The notes: generated by a model from the letters alone, not told the origin. DNA of 64,000 bases from Silene conica (GCA_029255685.2 CM055316.2:76010861-76074860); one strand, 5' to 3'. Positions 43,201 to 53,128 are shown, numbered from the stretch's first letter. Translations and numbers: made by a program.

Positions 43201-45667
43201 AACCAGAAAATATCTTCTAACTGACTCCTAACAGACTTCTCAACAAACTCTAACAACTCTCCTGGAAACCCGGAAGTTGTAACTGAATGCTAACAGCTTC
43301 TAACATCTCCTTATAATGCCTTCTCATTCTCCTTATGATGTTGCTGTATTGAGTCTGGTTGTGATGAACCAGCAGCTTGCAATGTACCAGACTCACAATA
43401 GGGTTGTTTCAATTCGATTAGGTTAGCATGTTGAGCAATTGTGGCGGATTCAGAAAATTTTCTTTCTACCTTTCTTGTGAAAATATTAAGGTTAATTTTA
43501 CACAAAGGTATAAATTTTCTTATTTGGCCTAAAAATTGGGCATAATGCACAAAAAAATTGTCTCCAATCCCCAAGAACCCGGTTTTTATGGATAGTTTTG
43601 TAAGTAAACGGTACATTAATTTGAGATTTAGGCTCTAATTTTCGTGGTAAAGTACACGAAAAGAATTGATTTAGAGGTTATTCCTACTCTTCATGGTTTG
43701 GTGTAATTCCAATGACAAATTATCATTACAATATCGATCGCAAACTTGTGTTGACTGCGATTCCAATTTATTGTTATATTTCAATGGTTGTTTTTGTACA
43801 CTTATGTAAACTTGAATCACCAAAATGATCAACCAAACACGCGCTAAGGTATAATAAGTGATTAGTGAATCAAGTGACGTTCTTTGATCGATATTTTACT
43901 GGGATTGTGTTTAAGTTAATCATCAATCCATGGCTTAACTTCAATTATTACAGACTTGAATCTTCAGAGCCGGGATTATGTACACTTCCAGCAGTACTCA
44001 ACCCGGACAAGATATGAAGTCCAACATGTTTTCTTTAAGTGGTGTTGAATTTTTCGGAGCTGTTGGTCGTAGTATAAACTTAGGTACATTCTCACTGGAA
44101 ATGTACTCTGCAATTCATGTAATCTTGAATTTGTGCATCTTGACATCTTTTTCTTCTCTTAGGCTGTAATAGTTTCGGCTTGTGTAACTGACAGGAGGAC
44201 AAACTGCTCTGGCATTGCGGCTTTTGTTGGCAGCGTTTTCATCCAAAATTTCGTCTGATATTGATCGACCATTTGGGGATGAGGTCAGTACCTCGAGAGT
44301 TTGTTTGCTTTGTTTTAGGTTTCATGTGTAAATTCCCTTAGAACTTAGAAGAAGTTATCCCACCCTTCGCTATTAGCTCAGCTGTTTCTTCGATTATTCC
44401 TTTAATCGGACTAATTGGTTGATCTGAGTTGATTCAACGCGTTCTTTAGGTATTATGCGTTGTATATTCTGTTGACTTGGTCAGTTGGGTATGCATACAG
44501 ACAGTCTGCAATTCATCTTAGGCCAAAAGTATGAACAACAACAACAACATCAGAGCCTTAGTCCCAAAATGTTTCGGGATATGATAAATGTGGACTTCTA
44601 GCCAAATGTATGAACATGTTTTAAAAATTGTGAGTCTGGACTCCGGTACATGGACGAATTCCTGTCTCAGACACTTACAGTCGAGTTGGGGAACATCAGT
44701 TGTACTGAGTTTGTGCGATCTTCCCTTGCCTATCAACAAATTCTCAACTTTTCATTGCAGTTTCGAGTTGCTCGAATAGTATCTGAAGAAATTGGAGCTC
44801 AGTTGGTGTTGGGGGATCGGCCCATCGAAATTACAGTAAGTCTTGTGTGACATCCACTATAAACCTTATCAATCTTATCAATCAAAGTATTTGCTGTTAT
44901 AATTATGATCTTTCTGTAGCTTGAGAGGGCATGGAAGTCTCTGAAGTGGAATGAAAAATTAAGCTTAGTAAGTTCAGTAATTCGCGGCATCACATCTTCA
45001 TCGGATACATCCAGAGACAACGTGAAGGTCTATCTTTCCTGACTTGTGCTTTTCTGAAAGTTCCATGGGATAAAACATTAAAAGCCTTTTCTATTTTCTA
45101 ATAGATTTATTGATACATGATTATCTCAAGCTTCAGTCTTTTGCAATTTGTTTCAGAAGTCCGACAGTGAAGATAACCCGTACCAGCTCTACGAGAAACT
45201 CAGCTTCTCGTACCCATCTCTTCTACAACCACTTATTCATGAACGTGACACGGTATTACCCTCATTCCCGTGCTGAAACAACTCTGACTTCATTACTGTT
45301 TCGTAGTTAAACTGTCTGTGTTCTTTACATTACAAGTCGCAGTTGAGCAATGCAACTGTTCATATAATTTTCATTAGCTGCCGAAAAATCTTTGCAGTAT
45401 TTAGCATGGTCTCTGAAGCGAAGCAAAGCAGTGAATAACTGTAAGACGGTGGTAGGAGTAATAGGGAAGGGGCACTTGAATGGAGTGATCTTTGCACTTG
45501 TCTCGGACCTGGGAGATCTACGTTTCCGGGACCTTGCTGGATACCGTTCTTCAACCGGTAATTCCAATTGGATCAATAAATTTGTTCGAGATTTGGTGAG
45601 AGATACTGTGATAGGGATTTTGTTATGGGCGTTGTATGAACAGTTCAAGTCTGGATTTCAACTCTAA
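37248..45667 (+). CDS. TraB/PrgY-domain protein, seven exons, Copia element in intron 1
   Basis: Exons by splice sites and frame: 37248-37672, 43968-44083, 44195-44283, 44761-44835, 44920-45027, 45157-45252, 45398-45667; 1,179 bases, 392 residues. The N-terminus (1 to about 45) is Ser/Pro/Arg/Asn-rich, like an organelle-targeting leader. The TraB fold starts at IWLVGTTHVDPAS and continues through VVVELCRSRAGIM; a second motif is GVIGKGHLNGV. A hydrophobic stretch near the end (TVIGILLWALYEQF) could anchor it. Plant relatives (Arabidopsis TRB1 group) are mitochondrial outer-membrane proteins at ER contacts; that role is by homology only. Intron 1 has a GC donor (ag|gcaagt at 37673), which gives the conserved CRSRAG junction; a weak GT donor three bases on would add one residue. 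Confidence 0.85.
37921..38333 (-). repeat. 3' LTR of Copia element 2
   Basis: 413 bp, tgttaaatgt to agactcaca. The gag-pol stop codon at 38186 lies inside, so about 49 codons are LTR-encoded. Confidence 0.95.
38186..42868 (-). CDS. Copia gag-pol polyprotein, intact
   Basis: 1,560 codons in one frame, beginning MPNAVENSNS about 115 bases inside the 5' LTR border. Gag core with WRKSMLLALTTKNKDGF at about 46-62, zinc knuckle CX2CX4HX4C at 280-293, protease DSGAS at 416-420, integrase with HARLGHTS/CDTCTLAK zinc site and DLIHVDLWG, VRSDNGTE, QNGRVERKH; RT with YKARLVAKGF, LDINNAFLHG, YGLKQASRQW and YVDD; RNase H with YCDADW, SKSSAESEYRAM and TKHLNIDCH. Length and order are those of plant Copia elements. 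It shares clear similarity with element 1 but is a different family (LTRs unrelated). It ends with an extra tail after the usual RNase H end, encoded by the LTR. Confidence 0.96.
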   Translation of the reverse strand: MPNAVENSNSADLINPYENPLFLPNSDYSGLKLTNTLFNGRNYRHWRKSMLLALTTKNKDGFLTGLTPIPALTATSYGLWWRCDTMVRCWLVNSMEPEFKESFMSCKTAKQLWEEISERYGETNGPLLFQLKKDLRNISQENSSVAEYFCRLKKIWDEIEEVEDIPDCTCGAISKCTCSLLKRVLEMASREKVLTFLMGLNVTYDILRSQILSMEPLPQVNKAYSIVQQIESQKKISNVMNSAHEMSALYGHKLSNYTNSSATQSTQQQYPKKAKGNRWCTGCSKTGHTRDTCFILHPELKAKYLARFSGNVEVATEEEHPLNFCNGPVQTVLQVPVTQPEHKEQPPATGAPSDLANLVFQQVMQMLQAQQQNQGQNQGAFSTDSANASVNFAGTALVTNAIARTCHVNSTEWIIDSGASDHMTATKSHFTSLKPLKKPIRVGLPDGSAKLVHYIGDIKLHDSIILRDVLFVPEFKHNLLSVGKLLSTSSLLIHFYVDHCLIQDLVSRTTVAFGLKEAGLYRLQQSALSQHHLLPSFVKTATCNNAANKSRNSLDLYHARLGHTSLAKMQHIKDVNCNGLQHYECDTCTLAKMHHLPFPKSSSRALSSFDLIHVDLWGSYKTPSITGAHYFLTIVDDHSRITWTYLMKFKTEVPDILRNFLIYVHTQFGKLVKIVRSDNGTEIFQETCSQLFLSKGILHQRSAPYTPQQNGRVERKHRHLIETSRALMLYAGFPKRFWGECILAATHIINKLPSVILQWKTPYEVLMGKIPTYDDLRVLGCLCYALDNTPHKDKFAAKGIRCLFIGYPYGQKAFKLYDLSTKRILISRNVIFHEHVLPYKHSLVDSSTTGLLFPEDPSIFRTAGDAHLFSPRISTLDPSLTSDTVPSTAGSSGAASEPTASMDPAASESTASLDIISEMVPGSVSTDPGLVAGSSIPIRRSSRQKHIPASLMDYECSTLPASATQASVFNVFNMDTYPTTYTASLNSVLSTTEPSTYSQASSDPKWVDAMEAELAALEKNGTWELSTLPSGFKPIGSKWVFKVKFHPDGTVERYKARLVAKGFTQVEGKDYKYTFSPVAKFSTVRILLSVAASRNWPIHQLDINNAFLHGFLDEEIYMHPPSGYSKAQSGQFCKLKRSLYGLKQASRQWNIEFTKLLISQGFVRSKNDYSLFSKEVTGTLVLVLAYVDDLLITGNNPLVITQLKQTLDTAFTIKDLGFIRYFLGLEVVRSSQGLLVNQRKYAMDILKDTCMENCKPASFPLPRGLHLSTDEGEIISEPEIYRRLVGKLLYLNLTRPDLSYCVQHLSQFLSNPRLPHLQAALHVVRYLKGTLDAALFYPAHNTLTLRAYCDADWGTCQYSCKSLTGHCIFLGDSLVSWKTKKQKTVSKSSAESEYRAMSYTSSELVWLSSLLGDFRVPISLPIQLNCDNKAAQHIAANPVFHERTKHLNIDCHFVREKVQEGFISTTHVSSSMQLADLMTKPLGQIQHFFLSAKLGLHFVPLSSSSNLKGGGGVSLVHCKLLVHHNQTQYSNIIRRMRRHYKEMLEAVSIQLQLPGFQESC
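42985..43397 (-). repeat. 5' LTR of Copia element 2
   Basis: 413 bp, identical by eye to the 3' LTR. It would carry the promoter for the minus-strand transcript, which runs antisense to the TraB gene. Confidence 0.95.
44538..44600 (-). mobile_element. short retroposed 3' end (RTE-type LINE or SINE tail)
   Basis: Starts on the plus strand with an acaaca run, then catcagagccttagtcccaa, which on the minus strand is the common plant 3' tail ending in (TTG)n. It is flanked by 16-bp near-perfect repeats gccaaaagtatgaaca/gccaaatgtatgaaca (44522-44537 and 44601-44616). It lies in intron 3 of the TraB gene. Confidence 0.65.
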
Positions 45668-45983
45668 ATATCATGCTATTTTTCTATTTTGATCACAAGG
45701 ATATTTAAGTACATTCGGGTTTTCGTGTCAAAATGAATTTGACCTTGAAATCGATATAATATGAGTAGGAGAGTACGTAGGGTACGCTCATATTAGTCCG
45801 TTAACTTATGTAAAGTAACATGTTGTATAAGTTGTATTTATACATTGTATATGTGTTATGTACAAAATTGCGAAATTCTACCAAGCATCCCGCGGGCTAG
45901 TTGTTGAGAATGAATCCGTCTTATGATAATGTATTAGGTTCGAACATTGGTACTTTCCTCGTTCTTTTAAAATTGAAAAGTTT
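45668..45983 (+). other. 3' flank of the TraB gene
   Basis: AT-rich sequence after the stop codon, probably containing the 3'UTR. No further coding signal before the hAT element. Confidence 0.4.
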
Positions 45984-45991
45984 GATATTGG

Positions 45992-46602
45992 TAGAGCTGT
46001 TCAAATGGCCCAGGTTTCAAAGACCCGGCCCGATCCTCTTTTTTCGGGGCATGAGCTAAACTCTCGGTGCCAAAAAAGCCCACAGCCCGATTCATGTGGC
46101 CCATTGGAAAAATTGGGCTGGATTTGGAAACTATCGGCTCCAAAAAGGCCCAAAGCCCGGCCCAATTTTAATATTTTGCGTACTGTGTAGTTGTTTACAT
46201 TGTATAAGTAAGCAAAAAGTCAAAAACCGTTGATTATAGATATACTATTACCTACGGCCAAGTTTTATATTCATGATTTTATACAAGTCTGGGTTCATTT
46301 TACTTGGAATTGTGGATTCGAATTTGCTAAAACCTTGTTTCAAGCTTTTTTTTAGTTGTAATGTAATCTTGAATGTTAGAATTCCGTTGTATTGTTTTTC
46401 AATGTGCGTTTTTTGCCTCTTCACATTTTAAATGTGTCATGAGTCGTAAGGCCAAAAAAGCCCGATCTAGCCCGAGGGCTGGATTTGGGCTAAAGAAACA
46501 GGCCCATTGGCTTGGCTGACCCGGCCCGAGCCCAATGCAAAGGCTGTTTTTATCATACTAGCCCGCCCAAGTCTTATCAAGCCCGGCCCATAATTAGCTC
46601 TA
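45992..46602. mobile_element. non-autonomous hAT element, 611 bp
   Basis: The ends tagagctgttcaaat and taattagctcta are short inverted repeats, flanked by a perfect 8-bp duplication gatattgg (45984-45991 and 46603-46610). Subterminal parts are dense in ggcccg/cccggcc words and the centre is AT-rich. No transposase. Confidence 0.8.
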
Positions 46603-46610
46603 GATATTGG

Positions 46611-47690
46611 TTCTCTTCTCTTCCTTTGACTCTTTGAGTAGTAGAGACTTTGATTCTATTCAATTCAAACTAGTTCGATACGGTCTACGGGTCTCTACAA
46701 ACAAATTTATATTGATAAATTGTATATTTGGATACAATTAGTATCATCTCATTTTATTTTCATAACAAAGAAAATAAAATAAAATTAAATTGTTTTGTTT
46801 GAGACCCTTTTTGGGTAAGTTGCTGCAATTTCATAAAAAGTAAAGTTTGGAGAGACAGATCTCTAAACATTATTGAGTAATTGAAACCTCTAACGTGACA
46901 AGGGAAGAAAGTAAGTTAATTTTTATTTCCAATTTATCTGTCTCACTATTGACGGGTTTTTAGAAAAATCCGTACGACGTAGACCGCGAGATGAGGGGTT
47001 AGATGAGGCCGTAACAGACTAACAGTTGGTTGACTCCTCTGCTTGCCTCGTGGCGGACACTTGTTCTCCTCTCTCCTCAAAATTAATACGAGTTTCCTAC
47101 TTGAACTGGTTTCTAGTTTCTACTGTATACTGTACAACAATTCAAGTGAGGAAGAAGACACATTTAATTAAAGTAATACTCCTTTCAAAAAAAAATTAAA
47201 GTAATACTCAACTCAGGTTCGCTTTCACTTTCTTCTTTACATATTCATTAACAAATAATTATCATGTATGGATAACTTATACACTAATTACAGATTAACT
47301 GCTTAATTATTTAATGAGCTTTTCAGGTTTTCATCTCTGTCAAATTGTTAAAACTTACCCGCCATTACGGCATTTCTTACCTTTACACCAAGGAAAGATG
47401 AGTCATGACTCATGAGTGACCAGTAGAGGGGTGACCACTTATTGGATGACAATTTAACCAAATCAAATCAAGTTACCCATCCCTTTTTTTGTTTTTTTTT
47501 TCTTTTTGCTTAAATAAAACCGCTAGAATAAATTCGTATTATATATATTTCCATTTTTGTTTTAGAGATTAAAGTTTGGTAAAGTATAAAAAAACTTTAG
47601 AGAAACGGTCTCTCTTGATCATGTATGTTTTCGTACCCCTTCTATTATTTCATTACTTGTCGTCTTAGTCTTCCTTATAACGTGTATATC
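46611..47690. other. intergenic sequence
   Basis: AT-rich with a slightly GC-richer piece at 46970-47080. No gene recognised. Confidence 0.35.
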
Positions 47691-48490
47691 CGTTACAAGT
47701 TTGCGACGGACCAAGTATTAATCATGTGAGATGAATAAGACAAAACAATTTGCTACTTCCTAGATACTTGCTTTTGTCTCATCTATATTACTTCACCTGT
47801 CGGACATAATAAAACATACCAATTTTATCATATATAGTGTAGTGTACCCCATTTTATATTAGATTTGGGACAATTTTGTCATATATACATCCTTATGTTA
47901 ATATTTTACACTCTTATAAAACAATTCTATCAAAATTTGCCTCCATACTCTCATTCCGGTTACTCATTCCGTTTACATCCTTATAAAATATTTTTAATAT
48001 TTTACACATTTATAACCCACCTTTATCGAAATTTGTCCTCATAACTCTCATTCCGGTGTAAAGAAAAGAATATCCCGTCATTTTAAAATTTAACCCTAAA
48101 ATTCATAATAGGTGACGAAAATGCCCTTCTATCCGTATTTCTTTCTTCCCTCTCTCCCTCTCTTTCCTTTTCTTTTGTCCCTAACGAACGAATTTGTTGA
48201 TTAGTATCAAATATGGAGTAACATTTGAGCAGTTAACCCGCCATTGTCGATCTGGACCAACAACGACAAACTAATAAATTAGTCAAACTATTATCAAATT
48301 ACACCTAACATAAGATAAAATAAGATAAAATAAGATAAGAGTATGAAAATGAACTAATAAGCGAATTAATATCGTTAATTCAACATGTTTTACACCGAAA
48401 TGAGAATAAGGGGCAAATTTTGGTAGAAGTATTTTATAAGGGGTAGGGTGTAAATTTTGGTAGAAGCGTTTTATACTAATAAGTATATCC
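47691..48490. repeat. MITE-derived text and a fold-back region
   Basis: Positions 47690-47760 resemble the Mutator-type MITE family (ccgttacaagtttgcgacgg, gataag-acaaaa). From about 47900, tctatcaaaatttgcctcc and actctcattccgg are mirrored by ccgaaatgagaataagggg and aaattttggtagaag near 48400-48470, so the stretch could fold on itself. Borders not defined. Confidence 0.4.
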
Positions 48491-48568
48491 AGATACGGTC
48501 TCTGATAACATATCTCTTCTTCTGTTAGTGACTGTATATTACTTATTTTTGTGCATCTCAGTTTAATA

Positions 48569-50587
48569 ATGAACCACTACATGCGCAACGAAAATGTAAG
48601 TGGTGCACAAGGTCTTGCAAACAAATTGCCCGATGACATAATTGGTAGAATTTTGAAATGCTTGCCCCTTCACAATGCTGCAAAATTGTGTCTAGTCTCC
48701 AGAAGTTGGCTATGTGCATTCTCAGAACTTTCTGAACTGAGGTTTGATGCAAAAGTTTTCGCAGAGGTGCTAAAAAGCAAACCACCAACCGCGGAGGACG
48801 TCCTCAACATTTTGAGCTTAATCCTGCTATCTCATATTGGCTCTATAAGTGTTTTTTACCTCTGCATTCCGAAACTTAAATCTCCTAGCCCACCTGATAT
48901 TGGCGCGTGTTTTTCGTATCTCTCAAGGAGTGGTGTCAAGGATATCACCGTTAAGAATGTCGAAAACTCGCCTCTTAAATTGTCTTACCACCTTTTTTCG
49001 TGTCTCAATCTCGAAAGACTGGCACTTGACAACTGCATAATCAATTTGCTACCGCTCTTTAAGCAATTCATACATCTTAAGACAATTGAGTTTGAAAATG
49101 TCACTTTTAAGGGAAGCTCTGTCGCTGATTTTATGGCTAGTTGTCCAGTTCTTCAGTGTCTGACATTAACGAGATGCAAAGGTTTTGAGTATATGGATAT
49201 TATCGCACCAAATCTCAAGTACTTAACAGTGTTGGGGAACTTTGAGCGTGTTCGGTTTACAAAGGCTGAAACTCTGATTGCATTTTCAATCACACTAGAG
49301 GAAACGATCTCGAATTACCAAAGTGCTGGAGCTTGTGACCTCCTTGCCTACCTTGCCCATCCATGTAAAATTGAAAATCTTTCATTTGGTGGGCATTTTT
49401 GCAAGGTAAGATTGCGGTCCCGTGATGTTATACAATTCTAACCACATGAGTTGCAGTATATCTTAGTAGTATATCTTAGTCTGACAATTTTTCCCGTTTC
49501 CACGCAGAAGTTCTTGACTGCAGGTAAAATCGGAAAAATGTTTCCGACAACCAACTACTGTTCCTTGAAATCTCTCCAGCTATCAAACATTGAAACTGAT
49601 GTTTTGGATGAGTTTCTTTGGGTTATTGGGTTGATTAAAAGTTGTCCTGCTGTTGAAGAGCTAAAAATCTCTGTGAGTGTCTCTACCTGATTGCGGAATA
49701 TCTTTGCTTATTTTTTAGAGTTGATAGAATTTAATTTCTTAACTTAACTTTCATTTTCACATACTCCGTATTATATACTTAATACTCACTTTGTCTCAGT
49801 TATTTGTTTAGCTTCTTTTTTAGGAAAATCTTCGCTTATTTTAATCATGGTAACAAAATCATTGGCACGGAGGGAACAAGTGTGGTTTATTAAAATTTCA
49901 AAAGCCATACAAGATGCATTTGGTATTAGGAATATTAATAATAGTTGGGGCCTCAACCATCACCTTAAGGTTTTGGTTGAGACGTTTCATCTATCATGGT
50001 ATCAGAGCCAGTGTGACCGAAGGTCACGGGTTCGAATCCTGTCAACCTCAAAAATCACGAAGTAAAAACCAGCACACGGTATGAGTGGGCCTGTGCAAAC
50101 TAACCACTCTTCAAGCCCAATAGGCATTTGAGTGAGGGAGCGTATTAGGAATATTAATAATAGTTGGGGCCTCAACCATCACCTTAAGGTTTTGGTTGAG
50201 ACGGTTCATCTATTATTTGGACCTTTTTGAGCTTGGTTGCTGTGAGCCTGTGACAAGGTTAGTTCTTTGAACATGGTTGGTTGAAGTAATTGTTTTGCGT
50301 GGGTTCGTTTACAGTTTTCAAGCAAGGAGAGCGTGGAACATGCGATTACCTTTGATCCTCACTATCGACTGTGCAGTCTTCACAAAATCCACTTAACTTC
50401 AGTTACAGGCGGTCTCATGGAGCTAAAGTTGATTGAATTATTGTTGCGCTGCTCTCCAGCTCTCGAGACAATGTATGTCAAAATAGATGCAAAAATTACG
50501 GAAGACAGAAAATCAAGGCTGTTGCAGAAGTTGATCTACTTTGGTAGAACATCACCAGAGGCCAACGTAGTTTACATGGATCCCTGA
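48569..50587 (+). CDS. F-box/LRR (FBD-like) protein, three exons
   Basis: Exons 48569-49405, 49508-49672 and 50315-50587, all with GT-AG borders and matching phase; 424 residues. The F-box is near the N-terminus (LANKLPDDIIGRILKCLPLH, then AAKLCLVSRSW), where such proteins bind the SKP1 subunit of SCF ubiquitin ligases. Degenerate leucine-rich repeats follow (LERLALDNC, LKTIEFENVTF, LQCLTLTRCKGF, LKSLQLSN). The C-terminus (residues about 350-424) looks like the FBD region, with LLLRCSPALETMYVKI. The target protein is unknown. I start at the ATG at 48569; the frame is open upstream only from a GTG. Intron 2 hosts a TRIM element. Confidence 0.82.
49924..50215 (+). mobile_element. complete TRIM retrotransposon, 292 bp
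   Basis: Two 73-bp terminal repeats (49924-49996 and 50143-50215), a primer-binding site tggtatcagagcca right after the first, a purine-rich tract (gagtgagggagcg) before the second, and a perfect 5-bp duplication tttgg (49919-49923 and 50216-50220). No coding capacity. It is inserted in intron 2 of the F-box gene. The same family as 10526-10768. Confidence 0.9.
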
Positions 50588-50881
50588 TCCCCTGATAACT
50601 TGTTTTAAGAAAAATGCATCCTGTATAATAGATCTAGTCCTTATTTAGCTACCAGAAAACTAGTTAACCTCTACCATCGTCTGCATCAGTTAGTTTTTTG
50701 CGACGGAATATTAGCTTTGCAACACTGTTTGCATAGTTCATGTGCAGTATCTTTAGTCTCTTGACTGCGTCATTTCTGTATTTTGGCATGTGTCGATGGT
50801 TTTAATTCCCATTGTGGTTGAGCTCTGAAATGTACTGTAAAATATGTGATGCTTGTAGAATTTTTTGTGAGAATGAAAAAG

Positions 50882-51253
50882 ATTAGCGTATAGCATGAGC
50901 AAGCAATCCTGTTAAGGTTCCTTGGACAATGGCAAAGAGAAAAACCAAAAACGAAGCAATAAAACATAAAATAGGTGCAGCGTGCTGATTGCCAGTCTCA
51001 AAGCCATTAGGCTGAAGTACCAGATTCAAGTAATCAGAGGTTGCATCAATGATCGAAACTCAAGCAATAGCATCAGAACAAGCAAATTTCAGCGCCATCG
51101 CTTGCTCCCTGGAAAGCCGATTTAGCCCAGAAAGCCGCATGCCCTACATGAAAAATAGATTTGGTATTATCATGAAAAAGCCATCCAGCAGTAGCTTTGA
51201 AATCGGATTTTCGAAGAGTTAAAAACGATTGAACACCTAAGAGGAAAAGAGGT
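50882..51253 (-). pseudogene. LINE-type RNase H (RVT_3) domain remnant
   Basis: The minus strand reads ATAGWLFHDNTKSIFHVGHA, then after a frame change EQAMALKFACSDAIA, then a stop and SDYLNLVLQ, CHCPRNLNRIA in different frames. These are the successive motifs of the RNase H-like domain found in plant LINEs and related ORFs. Stops and frame changes make it inactive. It lies just beyond the F-box gene in opposite orientation. Confidence 0.6.
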
Positions 51254-51439
51254 GAATTAAGTGACTTTTAAAAATTTTCTCGGTTACTTGTATAAATGGA
51301 TATTTAAGTAAAAGCAATTAAGTACGGACTTGAGAAACTTAATGGATATTGAGTTCACAAGAGGTACAGTAGGTCTAATCAACAGTATAACTGTATAAGT
51401 GACTTGCACAACACTGGTTCAGCTCCTACCCTAAACAAC
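51254..51439. other. intergenic spacer
   Basis: No gene recognised. It ends at the TA target of the Stowaway element. Confidence 0.4.
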
Positions 51440-51441
51440 TA

Positions 51442-51700
51442 CTTCCTCCATTTTTATCCAAATACCATATTTGCTTTTTGTACACTATTCACCAATCAAC
51501 TTTCAATCTCAATTTTCTCTCAATACGTAAGAAAAAATATATTCATGTGGGGTCTTGTTTAATTCGTCTTTACGAGTACATTGAAAATATATAACTTTTA
51601 TAATTTTTACAAGTACGTAGTTAAAGATATGAAGCACGCAAAACTTGCGTTGGCAAACGTGAATAAAGCAAATAGGGTATTTGGATAAAAATGGAGGAAG
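51442..51700. mobile_element. Stowaway MITE, 259 bp
   Basis: Ends cttcctccatttttatcca and tggataaaaatggaggaag are perfect inverse copies between TA dinucleotides (51440-51441 and 51701-51702). The interior matches 8173-8430 in reverse orientation. Confidence 0.85.
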
Positions 51701-51702
51701 TA

Positions 51703-52458
51703 CTTTACACTACTCTATTGTCCAAGAGTTGCTAATTATTTCATTTTACAATGCTGAAAGTGTACTCAGTTTATGTAGGCGCAGTGCTGAAAAATCTGTT
51801 TTCAAAGCAAAGTGTACACTTAATAAAATAGAGCAAAAGACCCATTTTTGGAAGTAAGAACAACTTACATGAATGAGATTAACATCTTATGTGGAAGCAT
51901 TGTAAGTATATTCTTTTTGCTCTTCTGATTTGTAAAAACATTTATTTTGAAAATAGAAACAGCACTTGTCGTTTTACGAAATTATTTTTCACTTTGAGAA
52001 AATACTCCATACGGTATATCAGATGCAACGGTCTAGTGCACTGGTGCATAATTAAGCAATCACTTGATTTTAATGAGAATGTTACCTTTACTCTTACAAT
52101 ATTTCGACTAATGTTAGGGAATGTATCTGTGTTCTTGACTTGTGCCTACTTCAATTGATAATATTGAATCTTCTTAGAAGCCTATATGATTGCCTCAGTC
52201 ACTAGTCCACTTGTGTGGCTTCAATCACTAGACAATTGTAACTAGGAGAAAACAATCAAATAACAAATGAACTTGTCATCACCAATCTATGTATTCTAAC
52301 AATTAGCTCTGAAATTTGTTCTAGTGCACGCGTAAAGAAGCTATTTTCTCTGGTAAAGTTTTCTCTCCCGCTTTTTTCTTCCATCTTCAGGATTCCGTGG
52401 TCGAACTTGCAACGACTGCCATAAAAAGTGCTCCCCACCAACCCTCCCCCTCCCTCCT
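51703..52458. other. intergenic sequence
   Basis: AT-rich. No gene or element border recognised. Confidence 0.35.
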
Positions 52459-52566
52459 GGAGGCTCAACCACGGTGCACCATTTAGTCAGCATTAAAAGA
52501 CCATTTTCCTTTGGAGGCTCAACCACGGTGCACCATTTAGTCAACATTAAAAGACCATTTTCCTTT
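52459..52566. repeat. 54-bp tandem duplication
   Basis: ggaggctcaaccacggtgca and the following bases to attttccttt occur twice in a row (52459-52512 and 52513-52566), differing at one position (cagcatt/caacatt). A recent local duplication. Confidence 0.9.
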
Positions 52567-52654
52567 CTTTCTTGTCAAAGGACATGGTACTTTCCGCGTC
52601 TGCCGCGTCTAGGTTGATATTAATTGACTTCCTAACCTTAATGCTTCGACAGGG

Positions 52655-52995
52655 TGGATTGCTTTAGGCCCGGATGACACCCGTCTTGGTTCTTTCTCAT
52701 CTAAATTCTATGCAGAGTCACCTATTCAGGCGAAAACCTTGGGTCTCAGAAACGTTGTTCTTTGGGCCATCTCCAACAAAATCAGGTACTTGGATGTCTC
52801 CTATGACTATCTACAATTGTTCCATCAACTGGTTAGCACTGAGAAACCATCTATAAAAATAAAACACATCCTCTTTGATATTGTTTCGCTTTTGCCTTCT
52901 TTTCACTGTTTTTGTATTAGTTATACCTAGAGGTCTCAACAAGATTTTTCATAATCTTGCTAAGGCCAATGTCGAGTCTAGGTATGTTTTACAGC
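52655..52995 (+). pseudogene. second RNase H (RVT_3) domain remnant
   Basis: The plus strand reads FYAESPIQAKTLGLRNVVLW, AISNKIRYLDVSYDYLQLFH and IKIKHILFDIVSLLPSFHCF, then a stop codon, then RGLNKIFHNLAKANVESR. This is the C-terminal half of a plant LINE RNase H-like domain; the catalytic Asp position (usually SSDC) reads SYDY. Stop codon and missing N-terminus mark it as a relic. Confidence 0.65.
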
Positions 52996-53128
52996 TGTCA
53001 AAAAGAAAAAAATATTTAATTGTGTTTTATCTATGAAACAAATACTCCGTCTTAAAGAGATTTTATCTATGAAACAAATAATTCGTCTTAAAGAGAACTT
53101 ACTCCAAAAAATGTGTATCTATTATAGA

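Larger units (their letters stand above)
37921..43397 (-). mobile_element. full-length Ty1/Copia retrotransposon with identical LTRs, 5,477 bp
   Basis: LTRs of 413 bp at 37921-38333 and 42985-43397 show no difference by eye. The target duplication atagg is perfect (37916-37920 and 43398-43402). The primer-binding site (minus strand tggtatcagagcag, 42971-42984) and a polypurine tract with a run of twelve G (minus strand, 38334-38345) are in place. The single gag-pol frame is uninterrupted. It lies antisense in intron 1 of the TraB gene. Everything visible fits a very recent, possibly still competent insertion. Activity itself cannot be judged from sequence. Confidence 0.96.

Noticed and set aside
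43311..43616. 101-residue minus-strand frame at the right edge of Copia element 2
   Set aside because: It is the LTR copy of the pol tail fused by chance to intron sequence.
48551..48568. F-box protein start at the GTG at 48551
   Set aside because: A GTG start is not expected in a plant nuclear gene; the ATG at 48569 is in frame and well placed before the F-box.
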